Origin: Acidobacteriota bacterium
GTDB taxonomy: Bacteria; Acidobacteriota; Blastocatellia; Pyrinomonadales; Pyrinomonadaceae
Assembly (NCBI GenBank): GCA_020199835.1
Contig: JAIVJV010000001.1
Span: 186,001-250,000, forward strand
Direction of reading: 5' to 3'
DNA length: 64,000 nt
The notes under the pieces are model-generated. The model saw only the letters and a list, made by a program, of their open reading frames with translations, searched no databases and was not told the DNA's origin. Position numbers and translations under genes: made by a program. The stretch's first letter is position 1. The number at the start of each line of letters is the position of its first letter. Positions 38,301 to 46,125 of this stretch are shown piece by piece.

Positions 38301-40031
38301 GAAAGAAATCGGCCGGCGACTTCGGTGCCAATCGGGCGGCCTATTTCAAACACGCGGCTGTACGTTCTCAACGCCATGCAACCGACGGGCATTGGTGAAC
38401 GCGGTGAACTGTTTATAGGCGGCCACGGTCTCGGACGCGGATATCACCACCGGCCGGATCTCACCGCTGAGCGTTTCGTGCCCAATCCGTTCGGTCCACA
38501 ACCTGGTGGCCGGCTCTATCGCACGGGTGATGCTGCGCGCTACTTGAAGGACGGTCTCATTCAGTTTCTCGGCCGCGTTGACGATCAGGTGAAGATAAGT
38601 GGTTATCGCATCGAGCCGCAGGAGATTGAGGCAGTGCTCTCGACGCATCCGGCCCTGCGAGCGGCCGTGGTCGTTGCGCGAGAAGAAACAGCCGGTCAGA
38701 AATTCCTGGTGGCGTACTTTGTAGCCGAGTCTGAAACTGCGCCCGGTAGCGACGAGTTGCGCAACTATCTCAAGGAGCGGTTGCCGGAGTACATGGTACC
38801 GTCGGTGTACGTGCCGCTGGAAGCTCTGCCGCTGACGACCCACGGCAAGGTGGACCGCGCAGCATTGCCTGCGCCACAGGTTTCGCTCAGCCGCACCTCC
38901 AGAGAGTACGTGGCGCCCCAAAACGATCTGCAACAGCAGCTGGTCGATATTTGGGAAGAGCTCTTCAAGTTGCACCCGATTGGCATTACAGACAACTTCT
39001 TCGAACTGGGTGGCCATTCGTTGCAGATGATCATGCTTGTCGGACGTGTCGAGGAACGCCTGGGCAAGCGAGTGGCGATGGCCGAGTTGTTCGCTGATCC
39101 GACGGTCGAACATCTCGCGGGATTGATCGGACACGGCAGAGAAGCTCTTTTTCAGTCACTGATCGTGCCGCTGCGTCCGGAAGGAACGCGGCCACCTTTC
39201 TTTGGACCACACGCTAGTGGCGGGAACGTCTGGTGCTACAAGGAGCTGGTGCAATATATCGGGAATGATCAGCCATTCTTCGGCGTACAGCCGCGCGAAC
39301 CAGAGAACGGGTTGGCGGTCTATCACACCGACGTCGAGTCGATGGCCACGGAGTACGTTCAAGCGATACGCGAGTTTCATCCTGACGGACCGTACTGGTT
39401 GGCCGGTTGGTCCATGGGTGGGCTCATCGCTTACGAGATGGCGCGGCAACTCCAGGAGCAGGGTCAGGAAGTTGCAATGGTGGCTCTTTTCGATGCGGCG
39501 GTGCCGGAGGCTGAGGATCGCGACTACCACTGGGCAAGCCTGCTGTCGATCTTTGCCTTCGATTTGGGACTCACAGAGGAGAACTTCAAGCGCTCACCGT
39601 CCGCGACTCCGTTGCCGCAGATGGCCCAACTTCGCCAGCTGTGGGTGGAAGCGAGACGCGCCGGGGTGGTGCCGACGGAGATTACACTCGTCGAATTTCG
39701 CAAAGTGTTCGACACCTTCAAGATCTACGCGAATACGATGCGCCGCTATAAGCCCGGACCCTTTCAGGGCCGGATCACACTCTTCTGCCCGGCAAACGAA
39801 GTTGAGCAGATAACGTTCATTAAAGACGATCCCAAACACGTCGGAGAGAAGCTAGCCACGTTCGATCCCTTGAAAGGTTGGGGCGGCCTCGCGACGGAAG
39901 GTGTGGATGTCCATCACGTGCCCGGCAATCACTTTTCGATGCTGCGCGAGCCAAATGTTCAGGTGCTGGGCGAGCAGCTCCTTCAATGCATTGAAGAAAC
40001 CAACGCGCGGCGCAATGGCCCAACCCAGTAG
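26325..40031 (+). CDS. terminal NRPS: (C-A-T) x4 - TE
   Basis: A 4568-residue synthetase that adds four residues and releases the peptide. A charged helical N terminus (1-55) may dock to the preceding protein. Approximate order: C1 57-490, A1 511-1005, T1 1053, C2 1120-1545, A2 1578-2060, T2 2108 (LGGYS), C3 2178-2605, A3 2634-3120, T3 3170, C4 3239-3665, A4 3695-4180, T4 4225, TE 4280-4568 (GWSMGG, Ser4363; His in PGNHFSM). Pockets read: A1 D-V-Q-D-I-A-H-V-V-K (proline-like, but Asp750 at the 278 position), A2 D-A-F-W-L-G-G-T-F-K (Val), A3 D-S-K-D-L-G-V-V-D-K (Glu/Gln type), A4 D-A-F-F-L-G-C-V-M-K (aliphatic, unsure). C2-C4 look like ordinary L-type condensation domains; C1 has HHIIIDE instead of HHxxxDG. 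No epimerase or methylase domain. The 47-base leader has only a weak ribosome-binding sequence. Confidence 0.98.
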   Translation: MSETNDLLARRRSELASRREALSALKQKELERLLNRSVAEETPAGVIPPRPADEPAPLSFAQERLWFLYQLEPESTAYNVSIPLQITGRLNLIALSHSISEAVRRHESLRTTFVAIDGKPVQLVSPGQNLEVPLVDVSSLPEPARRDAVRRLVHLGSVRPFDLAKGPLFQPTLIRVAEEEHVLLVLLHHIIIDEWSKQLLVREVGEIYQAFNRGESSSLPELPIQYADFAHWHRQYLRGEVLEQELSYWRTQLDESPAMLNLPVDRPRPPVMTYDGDALPIVVPEALAEKLRELTRAAGTSLFMTLLASFQMLLSRYTGQDDIVVATPVTGRRSVDTESLIGFFVNTVLVRTRLDGNPRLKEVIHRVREVVLEAQTHADLPFEKLVAELHPERSLSHGPLFEVMFVFTSKPRTLVEMQDISISLLELLPATEKFGLTFEISEGFEGLGCLLSYRTDLFDRSTIERLGRHWQRLLEAMTADPDQLLSHVALLDEEEKAQVLTQWNDTAASWHEFSFLNLFEKQVESIPDAAAVQFGEQQLSYGELNARANQLGHHLRALGAGADTRIGICLEPGLEMVTAVLGVLKSGAAYVPLDPAYPAERISLMLHNADCLVLLTNETLAATLPEIEARVLYLDKDWQQIATHSSSAPAVKIDPENLVNVIYTSGSTGVPKGVAMTHRALGNLVCWQITEFPESRRTLQFASLSFDVSFQEIFTTWCSGGTLLLVNNEQRHDVNRMLAFLTAEQVERIDLPFVYLQHLAEASEQSGTAPVSLRDVIAAGEQLECTTQIKQLSERLGFRLYNHYGPSETHVVTQHELRGVPHEWPTHAPIGRPIANAQIYILDSSLQPTPVGVAGELLIGGTNLSRGYLNRPDLTAERYVPNPFNAGSGERLYRTGDLARYLPEGTIEFLGRIDSQVKIRGFRIELGEIEATLRQHPDVVHAIVTLHQDASRQKRLVAYVVGKAGTPPNIHGLKAWLKDRLPAYMAPSDWITLDDLPRTPSGKINRAALPAPEVEHAVESSTFTPPQTLVEELLAAIWQRVLNLERVSRNDNFFWLGGHSLLATRITSRVRDAFHVDLPVRVLFESPTIAELATRIERLIQAGSALEAPSLHRQSADEPLVLSHAQERLWFLDQLTPGSNAYNLPIAMYISADLNVSALEQALFEVVRRHEVLRTTIEVAAGQPRPIIGPLNSVKLSLVDLRSLSREQQEAHATRLKDEDALRPFNLSTGPLVRMTLLHFSADRYLLLTNMHHIASDGWSMEVLLHEMESLYKNFSTGSPSPLAELDVQYSDYAAWQRTRLQGEVLEAQVDYWKRELEGAPTLLDLQREQAPAAIRTGLAVNIPVAFSPEVSRALRDFSRREGSTLFMTLMAGFHVLLRRYTSQNDILIGTPIAGRSRAELEPLIGFFVNMVVLRTNFDGDPSFADLLKQVREAALGAYSHQDVPFERLVEELQPERAMGRNPIFQVVFALQNVEQPTMQMDGVSAPVGATPRPETKFDLELYLQDTANGLKGSFVYSADLFEPAFVERMVQRFQYLMEKVVTQPTARLSTLLLLQEREYEQIVEDWNDTTVALPTACIHQLFEQQAEQQPNAIAVESENEQLTYRELNERANRLARRLRREGVGPEVFVGVMLERSVDLIVALLGIAKAGGVYVPINLNDPEKRIEFILEDAGVTTLVAAGYGEETPGDRDVSVVYVDQLIEEACTNLETDLTYDNLAYLMYTSGSTGTPKAVGITHRNIVRLVRGANYADLSANHVFLQFAPVSFDASTFEIWGCLLNGARLVVFPPHLPSLAELTDFVNQKQVTTLWLTGGLFHQLVDSDAGRMKTLQQLLAGGEALSPAHVSKALDQMNGCRLINGYGPTETTTFACCYRITADFPGPSVPIGRPISNTTAYVLNAFQPAGVGERGELFIGGEGLGRGYHNRPDLTAERFMPDPYAVVPGRRLYRTGDAARYLDQGLIRFLGRVDNQVKISGFRIEPGEIETVLADHPAVATALVLAREGSNGERRLVAYFVTNGGPATSGDELKRYLQERLPGFMVPSAWIRLDELPLTANGKVDRAALPDPDRARQESSSAFQAPRTQTEEILAGIWTRVLGVEQIGREDDFFSLGGYSLLATRIISRVRESFKVELPVRAIFEWPRLEDLALRIEETIRAGSTLVTPPLERVETLEQLPLSYAQQRLWFLDQLIPNNTAYNIPVAFRVRGPIDIPVLEQSLNETVKRHESLRTNFVNVDGDPIQVIADSRVQELPIINLQEFAPAERESVVTQFALAEGQRPFDLTSDPLFRTILFRLADDDHVLLVVMHHIVSDGWSIDVLLRDVPRVYKALAHGEPAVLPELPIQYADYARWQRNWLQGDLLKQELSYWRNQLAGIPPELNLPTDRPRPSALSLTGSAVVFEVPPSLTERLRALSRAEGSTLFITLLASFQMLLARYTGQNDIPVGTPIAGRRWVEIEDLIGFFVNTLVMRTRLHGNPSIREVLRRVREVTLEAQTHQDVPFEKLVEELQPERTLSHGPLFQTMFVFQNDAQSTPVDEELGFSTFELNYGTEKNDLTLQVVEQQHRLMGSLGYSTDLFDESTIRRMTAHLLQVLEAVVTNPEQSVQKIELLSAAERRQMLMEWNATDQSLPENVCVHELFDRQVELTPDAAAVSFEDHQLSYADLHRRANQLAHYLRRAGVGPEAPVAVYLERSVDLIVALLGVLKAGGAYLPLETAHPKGRVGFVLNDARAGVILAHERTATMLPEHKARVICLDTDWPIIAAESDETPASIITGENLAYVIYTSGSTGRARGVMVQHRSVVNLAVSLRKRVYPADSSPRRVSVNAPLMFDSSVKQLIQLLYGHELCIIPEEVRIDGDALVNYLKLQEIDVLDCTPSQLRLMLATQIFASYSKAPSLVLVGGEAVDDETWQLLAGRKHTTFFNVYGPTECTVDTTVHRIEPSSTEVLIGRPLDHVQTYLLDMNHQPVPLGVAAELVIGGAGVARGYLSDAHLTAERFVPDAFSGESGARLYRSGDRARYRPDGEISFLGRLDNQVKIRGHRIEPGEIEAALRRDAQVREAVVLDKDERPGDKRLVAYIVAEPRANLSLSGLQKSLREQLPDYMMPSGWVLLDEIPLTPNGKVDRAALPDAGRMRLDTAQSFVAPPTLIEEALAAIWREVLNLDQIATDDNFFWLGGHSLVATRITSRIRESFHVELPLRSLFESPTLAGLSQRIEQAMRSGASIATPPLKALPDHDRIPLSYAQQRLWFLNQLMPGSNAYNLPAEMVVNAQINIGGLQQALSEVVRRHEALRTTFTLMGSEPVQTINPPAAIELPLVDLRGLKPEEQQLVAARLKDETSLRSFDLARGPLVRTHLIRVDEQESLVLLNMHHVVTDGWSMGVLLHEMETLYQSFAQGLPSPLPELEVQYADYARWQRDWLQGQVLKEEVAFWKRQLEGAPTLLELETDHPRQTTRALRGAQQPIIFSDEVSQWLREFHRQEGATLFMTLMAGFHALLWRYTGQTDILVGTPTAGRSRIELETMIGFFVNMIPIRTSFSKVPTFRELVTQVRDASLAAYTHQDLPFDKLVEELQPRRSPGRNPIFQAILAFQNAAPELSLAKVSLPAGAPVSADVKFDLEVHLRDTPHGVMGWFVYSPELFESSFISRMVHHFEQLFEKAMVEPDSELTTLSLLDETEYRQVVEEWNDTAAPVPEGCIHQFFEREVHQRPDVIALEFQDEQITYRELSERANRLARRLRREGVGPEGFVGVMVPRSVDLIVALLGIAKAGGTYVPINLSDPEKRTAFILEDAGVRTLVTTTANATALGENNFTLVKVDQLIEESSSDLETNFNPDSLAYLMYTSGSTGTPKGVGITHRNIVGFVKAANYAKLDAEEIFLHLAPISFDASTFEIWSALLNGARLVVYPPGLPSLSELGELVARTQVTTLFLTTGLFHQFVDTNVTTIGAVRQLLTGGDALSPTLLQKGLEQIENVSIVNCYGPTESTVMASTYRVERNRPATSVPIGRPISNTRLYVLNAMQPTGIGERGELFIGGHGLGRGYHHRPDLTAERFVPNPFGPQPGGRLYRTGDAARYLKDGLIQFLGRVDDQVKISGYRIEPQEIEAVLSTHPALRAAVVVAREETAGQKFLVAYFVAESETAPGSDELRNYLKERLPEYMVPSVYVPLEALPLTTHGKVDRAALPAPQVSLSRTSREYVAPQNDLQQQLVDIWEELFKLHPIGITDNFFELGGHSLQMIMLVGRVEERLGKRVAMAELFADPTVEHLAGLIGHGREALFQSLIVPLRPEGTRPPFFGPHASGGNVWCYKELVQYIGNDQPFFGVQPREPENGLAVYHTDVESMATEYVQAIREFHPDGPYWLAGWSMGGLIAYEMARQLQEQGQEVAMVALFDAAVPEAEDRDYHWASLLSIFAFDLGLTEENFKRSPSATPLPQMAQLRQLWVEARRAGVVPTEITLVEFRKVFDTFKIYANTMRRYKPGPFQGRITLFCPANEVEQITFIKDDPKHVGEKLATFDPLKGWGGLATEGVDVHHVPGNHFSMLREPNVQVLGEQLLQCIEETNARRNGPTQ

Positions 40032-40040
40032 ACCAATGGA

Positions 40041-41747
40041 ATGCAAGTGATGAGAAATCTACTCAAACTCCTGGCGGTCATCGGCAAGTGGTCGAAGGGC
40101 ATTCGCCACTCGCGGACGCTGATTGCGCTCGCGGTAATGACGAGTTTCCTGGCCGGCGTCGGCTACACGATGCTCATCGCGCTCATCAAGCGAGCTTTGG
40201 GCGGTGACGTCAGCTCACAATCGAGCGCCGTTTGGTCGTTTGCCTTCTTCTGTCTCGCGATTCCACTTTGCGGATTCGCTTCCCAGATCCTGTTGCTCTA
40301 TCTCACGTCGAGGGCGTCGTATGAATTGCGCATTCAACTCTCGCGACAAATTCTGGCGGCGCCACTGCGGCAACTGGAAAAACTCGGGGCCCATCGGCTG
40401 CTTGCGACAGTTACGCAGGATATCGGCAGTGTGATCGAACTGGTGACGGTTCTGCCGCAGATGCTGACGCAACTCGCGATGATGGCAGGCTGCGTGGTCT
40501 ATCTTGGATGGCTGTCGTGGAAACTCCTGCTGATCATGCTCGGCTACCTGGCCATCGGTTTACTTACTCATCAATTACCGTTGATGCGCGCTTTTCGCTA
40601 CTTCCGAGTGATGCGCGAACAGTGGGACGCGATGTACAAGGCGTTTCACGGCGTGATCGTTGGCACGAAGGAGCTGAAGTTGAATCGGCGACGCCGGGAC
40701 GCGTTCTTTTCCGAACAGCTCGACCCTGCCGCAGCCGGTCTGCGCGACAATGGATTCAAGGGAAACGCCATCGCGATGGCCGTCTCGAATTGGGGACAAA
40801 TACTTTTCTTCATCTTCATCGGAGTACTCTTGTTCGTCACGCCGCTGCTTATCAGTATCGAGCCGCAGGTGATGATCGGTTACACGCTGGCGGTCCTGTT
40901 TATGATCACGCCGCTGACCATGTTCCTGAATCAGATACCAGCGTTGGAGCGCGCCTACCTGGCGGCGGAACGGATTGAGGAACTGGGCTTTTCACTCAGC
41001 GCCACAAAAGGCGAAAGTTTCGCGTTGAGCTCGACGTCTGATACGAACTGGCAACGACTGGATCTCGTCAATGTCACGCATTCGTACCGGCAGGACGGTG
41101 GCAACACTGAGTTCCAGCTCGGGCCGATCAATTTGACGTTGACAGCGGGCGAGTTGATCTTCCTGATCGGTGGTAATGGCAGCGGGAAGACCACCCTCGT
41201 CAAGTTGCTGATGGGCTTGTATGAACCTGAATCCGGAGAGATTCGCGTCGATAACAAGGTAGTGACGATGGCCGATCGCGACGATTACCGGCAACAGTTC
41301 TCAGCGGTGTTTTACGACTTCTATTTATTCGAACGCCTCTTTGGCATTGAAGCGAAGGACATTGATGGCGAGAGTCAAAAATATCTCGACCTGCTGCAAC
41401 TCAGTCACAAGCTGACGGTCAAAAACGGAAACCTCTCAACTATCGACCTGTCGCAAGGTCAACGAAAGCGCGTTGCTCTTTTAAATGCCTATTTGGAAGA
41501 TCGCCCGATTTACATCTTTGATGAGTGGGCTGCGGATCAGGACCCGCAATTCAAACGAATTTTCTACTACGAGCTGGTGCCGGAACTAAAGAGCCGTGGA
41601 AAGACCGTCATTGTTATCTCTCATGACGATCGCTATTACGGTTTAGCCGATCGCCTGATCAAACTCGAGTCAGGGCGGGTCGAATACGATCAATCCGTCA
41701 CTCGCGACGAACCGCTGATCACGACCGCTGCTGCGCCCGTGATGTAA
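40041..41747 (+). CDS. cyclic peptide ABC exporter (SyrD/PvdE type)
   Basis: A 568-residue fused ABC transporter. About residues 1-310 form the membrane domain with six hydrophobic segments; the ATPase follows, with Walker A GGNGSGKTTL near 377, signature LSQGQRKRVALL near 475 and Walker B IYIFDEWAADQDP. The LSQGQ signature and size fit exporters of the SyrD/PvdE group, which move NRPS peptides or their precursors across the inner membrane. It begins 9 bases after the terminal synthetase stop and is surely the product exporter. An in-frame ATG nine bases downstream is an alternative start. Confidence 0.94.
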   Translation: MQVMRNLLKLLAVIGKWSKGIRHSRTLIALAVMTSFLAGVGYTMLIALIKRALGGDVSSQSSAVWSFAFFCLAIPLCGFASQILLLYLTSRASYELRIQLSRQILAAPLRQLEKLGAHRLLATVTQDIGSVIELVTVLPQMLTQLAMMAGCVVYLGWLSWKLLLIMLGYLAIGLLTHQLPLMRAFRYFRVMREQWDAMYKAFHGVIVGTKELKLNRRRRDAFFSEQLDPAAAGLRDNGFKGNAIAMAVSNWGQILFFIFIGVLLFVTPLLISIEPQVMIGYTLAVLFMITPLTMFLNQIPALERAYLAAERIEELGFSLSATKGESFALSSTSDTNWQRLDLVNVTHSYRQDGGNTEFQLGPINLTLTAGELIFLIGGNGSGKTTLVKLLMGLYEPESGEIRVDNKVVTMADRDDYRQQFSAVFYDFYLFERLFGIEAKDIDGESQKYLDLLQLSHKLTVKNGNLSTIDLSQGQRKRVALLNAYLEDRPIYIFDEWAADQDPQFKRIFYYELVPELKSRGKTVIVISHDDRYYGLADRLIKLESGRVEYDQSVTRDEPLITTAAAPVM

Positions 41748-41811
41748 AGGGAAATAGGGCTGTCCGTGTTATTATCCTCAGCCACAATCCTTACTGGAGG
41801 TATCAAATACG

Positions 41812-44274
41812 ATGTTTGCTGATCTGGCGCAGGACATCCGATACGCCTTCCGCTCACTACTCAAAAATCCGGTTTTCTCAATCGTAGCGGCTTTCACTAT
41901 TGCTTTGGGCATCGGTGCCAACGTCGTTGTGTTCACGCTCGTCGAACGTATCCTTTTGAATCCGCTGCCGTTCAGAGATCCGGATCGCATCGTGCGGATG
42001 ATCCACGCATACCCCGAGAAAGGCCTGAGCACCTGGGGCGTTTCACAGGCCATGTTTGCAGCACATCGCAGTGGTCATCATTCGTTCGACGCGCTCGCCA
42101 TCTATCAGAACACCGGAACAATCTTAACGGGCTCTGGAAGTGCGGAATTTGTTCAGGCTAGCAGGGTGACAGCGGACTTCTTTAACGTGTTTGGCGTGAA
42201 TGCCGAACGTGGCCGCACCTTTGCGCCTGATGAAGAAACCTCCGGTAAGGAAAACGTTGCGGTCTTGAGTCACACTCTGTGGCTTAGCCGTTTCGGCGGC
42301 GATCCTCAGATCGTCGGAAAGCAGATTACGTTGAGCGACGTTCCCGTTCAGGTGATTGGCGTGATGCCCGCCAGTTTTCAGTTTCCGTCGCCTGAAATTC
42401 AGTTGTGGACACCACTGGTGCTTAACCCTCAGGCCTATACACCGTTCACGATGATCGCTGTCGGCAAACTCAAGCAAGGGCTTGCGGTGGAAGCGGCTAC
42501 TGCCGATACCACATCTGTTCTGTTGCACGCCGCTACTGAGAACCCCAAGTTGATCAGAAGCGAGAGTCCACCTCCTCCAGGCGCAGGATTGAAGACGATT
42601 GTGACGCCACTCAAAGAACACATGGTCGGCAATGTCAGAAACCGCCTGCTCATAGCTCAGGTGGCCGTTGGTTTTGTTCTACTAATTGCCTGCGCGAACG
42701 TTGCGAACCTGCTGTTAAGTCGCGCCACGCGACGCACCTCCGAGATCTCATTACGACTCGCTTTGGGCGCGTCGCCCGGACGGATCATTCGACAACTCCT
42801 GACTGAGAGTGTGGTTCTGGCAATCGTCGGCGCCGCCGCGGGAGTCTTATTCGCCTATTTCTGTTTGCGCGCACTCACGCAGATCTATGCGGAAGGAATT
42901 CCGCGTATCCAAGAGGCGACGATTGGTGGAGTTGTGCTGGTAGTTACCGTGGCGGCGACACTGGCTACTGGTCTACTGTTCGGACTCATTCCCGCTTTTA
43001 GAGCTTATTGGCTGGGAGTGAAAGGTGGAATGACGGAAGGACAAAAGGGGAGCGCCAGCCAGGGAAGCCGCCGGCTGAATTCATCGCTGGTTGTCGTGCA
43101 GTTGGCCTTGTCGCTGGTGTTGCTGATCGGCGCCGGCTTAGTTCTTAAGAGTTTCCAGAACCTGATGCGGGTCGAACCTGGATTTGACGCGGACAAGCTG
43201 CTGACCATGGTTATTCCGGTGTCAAAAAAGAAAGGCAGCCCGGAACAACAGCTGGCGTTCTACAAGGCGTTAATTGACGATCTGCGCACCGTTCCGGGTG
43301 TAAACAACGCGGCTTTCGCATCGAACGTACCGTTCAGCGGCAGGCAAGCTGTCAATGGTCACTTCGTTGAAGGTGTCGAATATCCCGGAGGTGTCGTACC
43401 CCAGGCCGAGAATAAAGTCGTCAGTCCCGGCTACTTCAAAACGATGGGCATAACACTGCTTCATGGCCGCGACTTTGATGAATCAGACATCTTTAACGAT
43501 CCCGCAACAGACGCCGGACGTCTCGTTGCAATCGTCGATCGGAACGTGGCCCAAACCTACTGGCCAGGCGGTAACCCGCTCGGTAAACGAATTCAACCGT
43601 CGGGTGAGGAAACGTGGTTCACGATCATCGGAGTGGTGGAAACCGTCAAAGAACAAAATCTCGCGACTGATGCGCTGCCACACCTTTACTTCACCGCAAA
43701 TCAATTTGGTTTCGCTTTTGGGCAGACTCGCGATCAGAATCGGATGAACGTGATCGTGAATAGTGATAATCCAAGCGGCATTGCTCCGGCGATTCGCGAA
43801 CGAGTGCGGGCACTCGACCCTGATGCGCCCGTTTACGGCGTCATTACAATGACCGAGAACATACTGAAACGCATGGGCGCGCTTCGTCTGATCAATTTTC
43901 TGTTAAGTGTCTTTAGCGTCATCGCACTCTTGCTCGCGGCGATTGGAACGTATGGTGTGATGTCAGTTTCCGTTAACAGCCGCGCGCCTGAGTTCGCTAT
44001 TCGACAGGCACTCGGAGCCGAGCCACGCCGGCTACTCCTCTCCGTTTTGAAGCAAGGTCTGGTGCTCGGCGCAATCGGTATCGGTTTCGGCTTGGTCGGA
44101 TCGTGGGGCATTACTCGCGCAATTTCAAGCCAGTTGTTTGGCGTGAGTACTACGGATCCGATTGTGTTCGCGCTCACTTCAGCGATTCTGGTCTTCGTGG
44201 CTTTGCTCGCTTCGTTCCTGCCGGCGCGCCGGGCGGCGCGAATGGATCCGGCGGCAGTATTGCGGGAATCATGA
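41812..44274 (+). CDS. MacB/FtsX-like orphan permease (acidobacterial duplicated type)
   Basis: An 820-residue membrane protein made of two MacB/FtsX units: N-terminal helix at about 20-45, periplasmic core about 50-260, three helices about 280-410 (with RRTSEISLRLALGASPGRI), then a second helix near 430, second periplasmic core to about 640, and three final helices from about 690. The opening MFADLAQDIRYAFRSLLKNP and the DPAAVLRES end are hallmarks of the ADOP permeases abundant in Acidobacteriota, which carry no ATPase and have no separate ATPase neighbour here. Substrate unknown; in this setting it may assist export or immunity. CTGGAGGT precedes the ATG. It has its own 64-base leader, so it may be an insertion into an older operon. 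Confidence 0.93.
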   Translation: MFADLAQDIRYAFRSLLKNPVFSIVAAFTIALGIGANVVVFTLVERILLNPLPFRDPDRIVRMIHAYPEKGLSTWGVSQAMFAAHRSGHHSFDALAIYQNTGTILTGSGSAEFVQASRVTADFFNVFGVNAERGRTFAPDEETSGKENVAVLSHTLWLSRFGGDPQIVGKQITLSDVPVQVIGVMPASFQFPSPEIQLWTPLVLNPQAYTPFTMIAVGKLKQGLAVEAATADTTSVLLHAATENPKLIRSESPPPPGAGLKTIVTPLKEHMVGNVRNRLLIAQVAVGFVLLIACANVANLLLSRATRRTSEISLRLALGASPGRIIRQLLTESVVLAIVGAAAGVLFAYFCLRALTQIYAEGIPRIQEATIGGVVLVVTVAATLATGLLFGLIPAFRAYWLGVKGGMTEGQKGSASQGSRRLNSSLVVVQLALSLVLLIGAGLVLKSFQNLMRVEPGFDADKLLTMVIPVSKKKGSPEQQLAFYKALIDDLRTVPGVNNAAFASNVPFSGRQAVNGHFVEGVEYPGGVVPQAENKVVSPGYFKTMGITLLHGRDFDESDIFNDPATDAGRLVAIVDRNVAQTYWPGGNPLGKRIQPSGEETWFTIIGVVETVKEQNLATDALPHLYFTANQFGFAFGQTRDQNRMNVIVNSDNPSGIAPAIRERVRALDPDAPVYGVITMTENILKRMGALRLINFLLSVFSVIALLLAAIGTYGVMSVSVNSRAPEFAIRQALGAEPRRLLLSVLKQGLVLGAIGIGFGLVGSWGITRAISSQLFGVSTTDPIVFALTSAILVFVALLASFLPARRAARMDPAAVLRES

Positions 44275-44376
44275 TCATGACGGCGTCATCCCTACCATGA
44301 CGCCGTCTCGCAGCTCACTAAATCTCAACTAAAACTTTTTCGCTTCGAAGATCCCACGGAGAGAAGGGAATCGTGT
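44275..44376 (+). repeat. gap with an 11-bp perfect inverted repeat
   Basis: A 102-base gap after the permease gene. GACGGCGTCAT at 44279-44289 is followed after 7 bases by its exact complement at 44297-44307, giving a stable hairpin. It is not directly followed by a T run (a short CTTTTT comes only at 44334-44339), so it is not a standard intrinsic terminator; it could protect the upstream transcript end, weaken read-through or bind a protein. GGAGAGAAGGG near 44358-44368 is the likely ribosome-binding region of the next gene. Confidence 0.6.
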
Positions 44377-46125
44377 ATGAACGTACTCGGACTCAGCTTC
44401 AGCGATCATGAGGCTTCGGCCGCGCTGGTGATGGACGGAAAACTCAAATCCGCGATCGCCCGCGAACGTGTGACGCGTATCAAGCGCGACGGCATCAGGT
44501 GGGGCGGCTGCCGTCTTGATCTCACGCCTGCGATTCAGTATTGCCTCGACGCAAACCGGTTGACGCTCGACGATATCGGTCTGATCGTTTGGAGTCATAC
44601 CGATCACGCTCCGGCGGACGAGGTCTATAAAACGTTAATGACCGAAGGTGGACTTGATCTCTGTACCCGTCCCCTCCTGCCGGTTCCCCATCACTTCGCC
44701 CACGCGTGCGGCGCTTATTACTCGTCGCCCTTCAAAGGCGAAGCCGCAGTGCTGATCGTTGACGGCGCGGGTGGACCATTCGGCGCGATGATGGAGAACT
44801 GCACGGGTCCCGAGCCCGAGAAGATCGCCGCCGGCTCGGTAGCAGTCCAGAATCTTTCGCCTTTTGAAGGCGACGGCTCGCGCGAGCTCGAAAGCTTCTA
44901 TCGCTTCAACGACAAGGGCGGCGAAGTTCTGAGAAAGGTTATCGGACACTGGTGCGGTATTGGCGCTGTGTACGGTCACGCGTCGAAGTTGATCTTCGGC
45001 GATTACCTGGATGCCGGAAAGACGATGGGACTCGCGCCGTACGGGCGTCCGCATCCGACTAAGATATTTTTCGAGGAGACTGGTCCGGAAGACATGCGCG
45101 TCTTCACTCGTTCCGTTTCGCAGGAACGTTCCGCGCTCGAGAGCCGCATCGATCGCTGGCGCCAGAACACGCGTTCTTCCAACTACAAGAGCGCCCTGTT
45201 GACTGATTTTACCGCCAGTTTACAGTGGGAAACTGAAGAAGCGCTTCTCGAACACGCGCGCTGGATCCAAAAGCAGACTGGTTTGAAGCGACTGTGTTTC
45301 TCCGGCGGGGTGGCGCTGAACTGTGTCGCGAACACGCGTTTGGCTGAAGAGACAGACTTCGAAGAGATCTTTGTGCCGCCATGTCCGGGAGACGACGGTA
45401 TTTCCGTCGGTTGTGCTCTCTACGGCGCCTCACTCAACGGCGGCGTCGAGCCGGTGACGAATCCCGCTTATCTCGGTCGCGATTATTCTCACGAGCCGCA
45501 AACGATCGAAGAATCAGGTTTGAAGAGGTGTTTTGAGAAGCAGGACATCTACGAGACGGTGGCCCAGGAGCTCGCGAGTGGCGCTGTCGTTGCGTGGTAC
45601 GAGGGCGGCGCCGAACTGGGACCGCGGGCACTGGGCCATCGCAGTTTTCTCGCGGATCCACGTCGAACGGATCTGCGCGACAGGCTCAATGCCGAGATAA
45701 AACGACGCGAGTCGTTCAGGCCCTTTGCGCCGGTCGTGTTGCGTGATGCAGTGTCCGAATACTTCGTAGAGTCGAATCCAAGTTACTTCATGTCGTTCGT
45801 AGCGGATGTTCGCAAGGACAAACGTGACATCATTCCGGGTGTAACTCACGTGGACGGCTCGGCGCGTTACCAGGTGCTGCGCGAGCAGGACAATGCCTCG
45901 CTCTTCAAGTTGATTCAGGCGTTCGCCAAAATCACCGGCATTCCGATGCTCTTGAATACCTCATTCAATCGCGCCGGAGAGCCGTTGGTTGAAACTCCCG
46001 TTGACGCTGCGCGCTGCGTGGTTGCGTCGACCGCGGACTACCTCGTCGTAAACCATATTCCTTACCGCAACGCCGCGACCGGCGGCCTGTGGCATTCAAC
46101 AAACGCGCATGCCAAAGCGCACTGA
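44377..46125 (+). CDS. carbamoyltransferase (NodU/CmcH family), second copy
   Basis: A 582-residue O-carbamoyltransferase, related to but clearly different from the one at 14428-16284. Motifs: [18 protein letters not shown] at the start, metal-binding [58 protein letters not shown] and [15 protein letters not shown]. The next gene, carB, starts 17 bases before its stop, so the carbamoyl phosphate-making subunit is translationally coupled to the enzyme that uses it. With two family members the product may carry two carbamoyl groups, or one enzyme may act on a precursor. Confident family call; target unknown. Confidence 0.95.
   Translation: MNVLGLSFSDHEASAALVMDGKLKSAIARERVTRIKRDGIRWGGCRLDLTPAIQYCLDANRLTLDDIGLIVWSHTDHAPADEVYKTLMTEGGLDLCTRPLLPVPHHFAHACGAYYSSPFKGEAAVLIVDGAGGPFGAMMENCTGPEPEKIAAGSVAVQNLSPFEGDGSRELESFYRFNDKGGEVLRKVIGHWCGIGAVYGHASKLIFGDYLDAGKTMGLAPYGRPHPTKIFFEETGPEDMRVFTRSVSQERSALESRIDRWRQNTRSSNYKSALLTDFTASLQWETEEALLEHARWIQKQTGLKRLCFSGGVALNCVANTRLAEETDFEEIFVPPCPGDDGISVGCALYGASLNGGVEPVTNPAYLGRDYSHEPQTIEESGLKRCFEKQDIYETVAQELASGAVVAWYEGGAELGPRALGHRSFLADPRRTDLRDRLNAEIKRRESFRPFAPVVLRDAVSEYFVESNPSYFMSFVADVRKDKRDIIPGVTHVDGSARYQVLREQDNASLFKLIQAFAKITGIPMLLNTSFNRAGEPLVETPVDAARCVVASTADYLVVNHIPYRNAATGGLWHSTNAHAKAH

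Noticed and set aside
38346..39134. 262-codon open frame on the minus strand
   Set aside because: Antisense to the last module of the terminal synthetase; no recognisable motif.
44279..44307. Intrinsic terminator after the permease
   Set aside because: The hairpin is perfect but is not followed directly by a T run.
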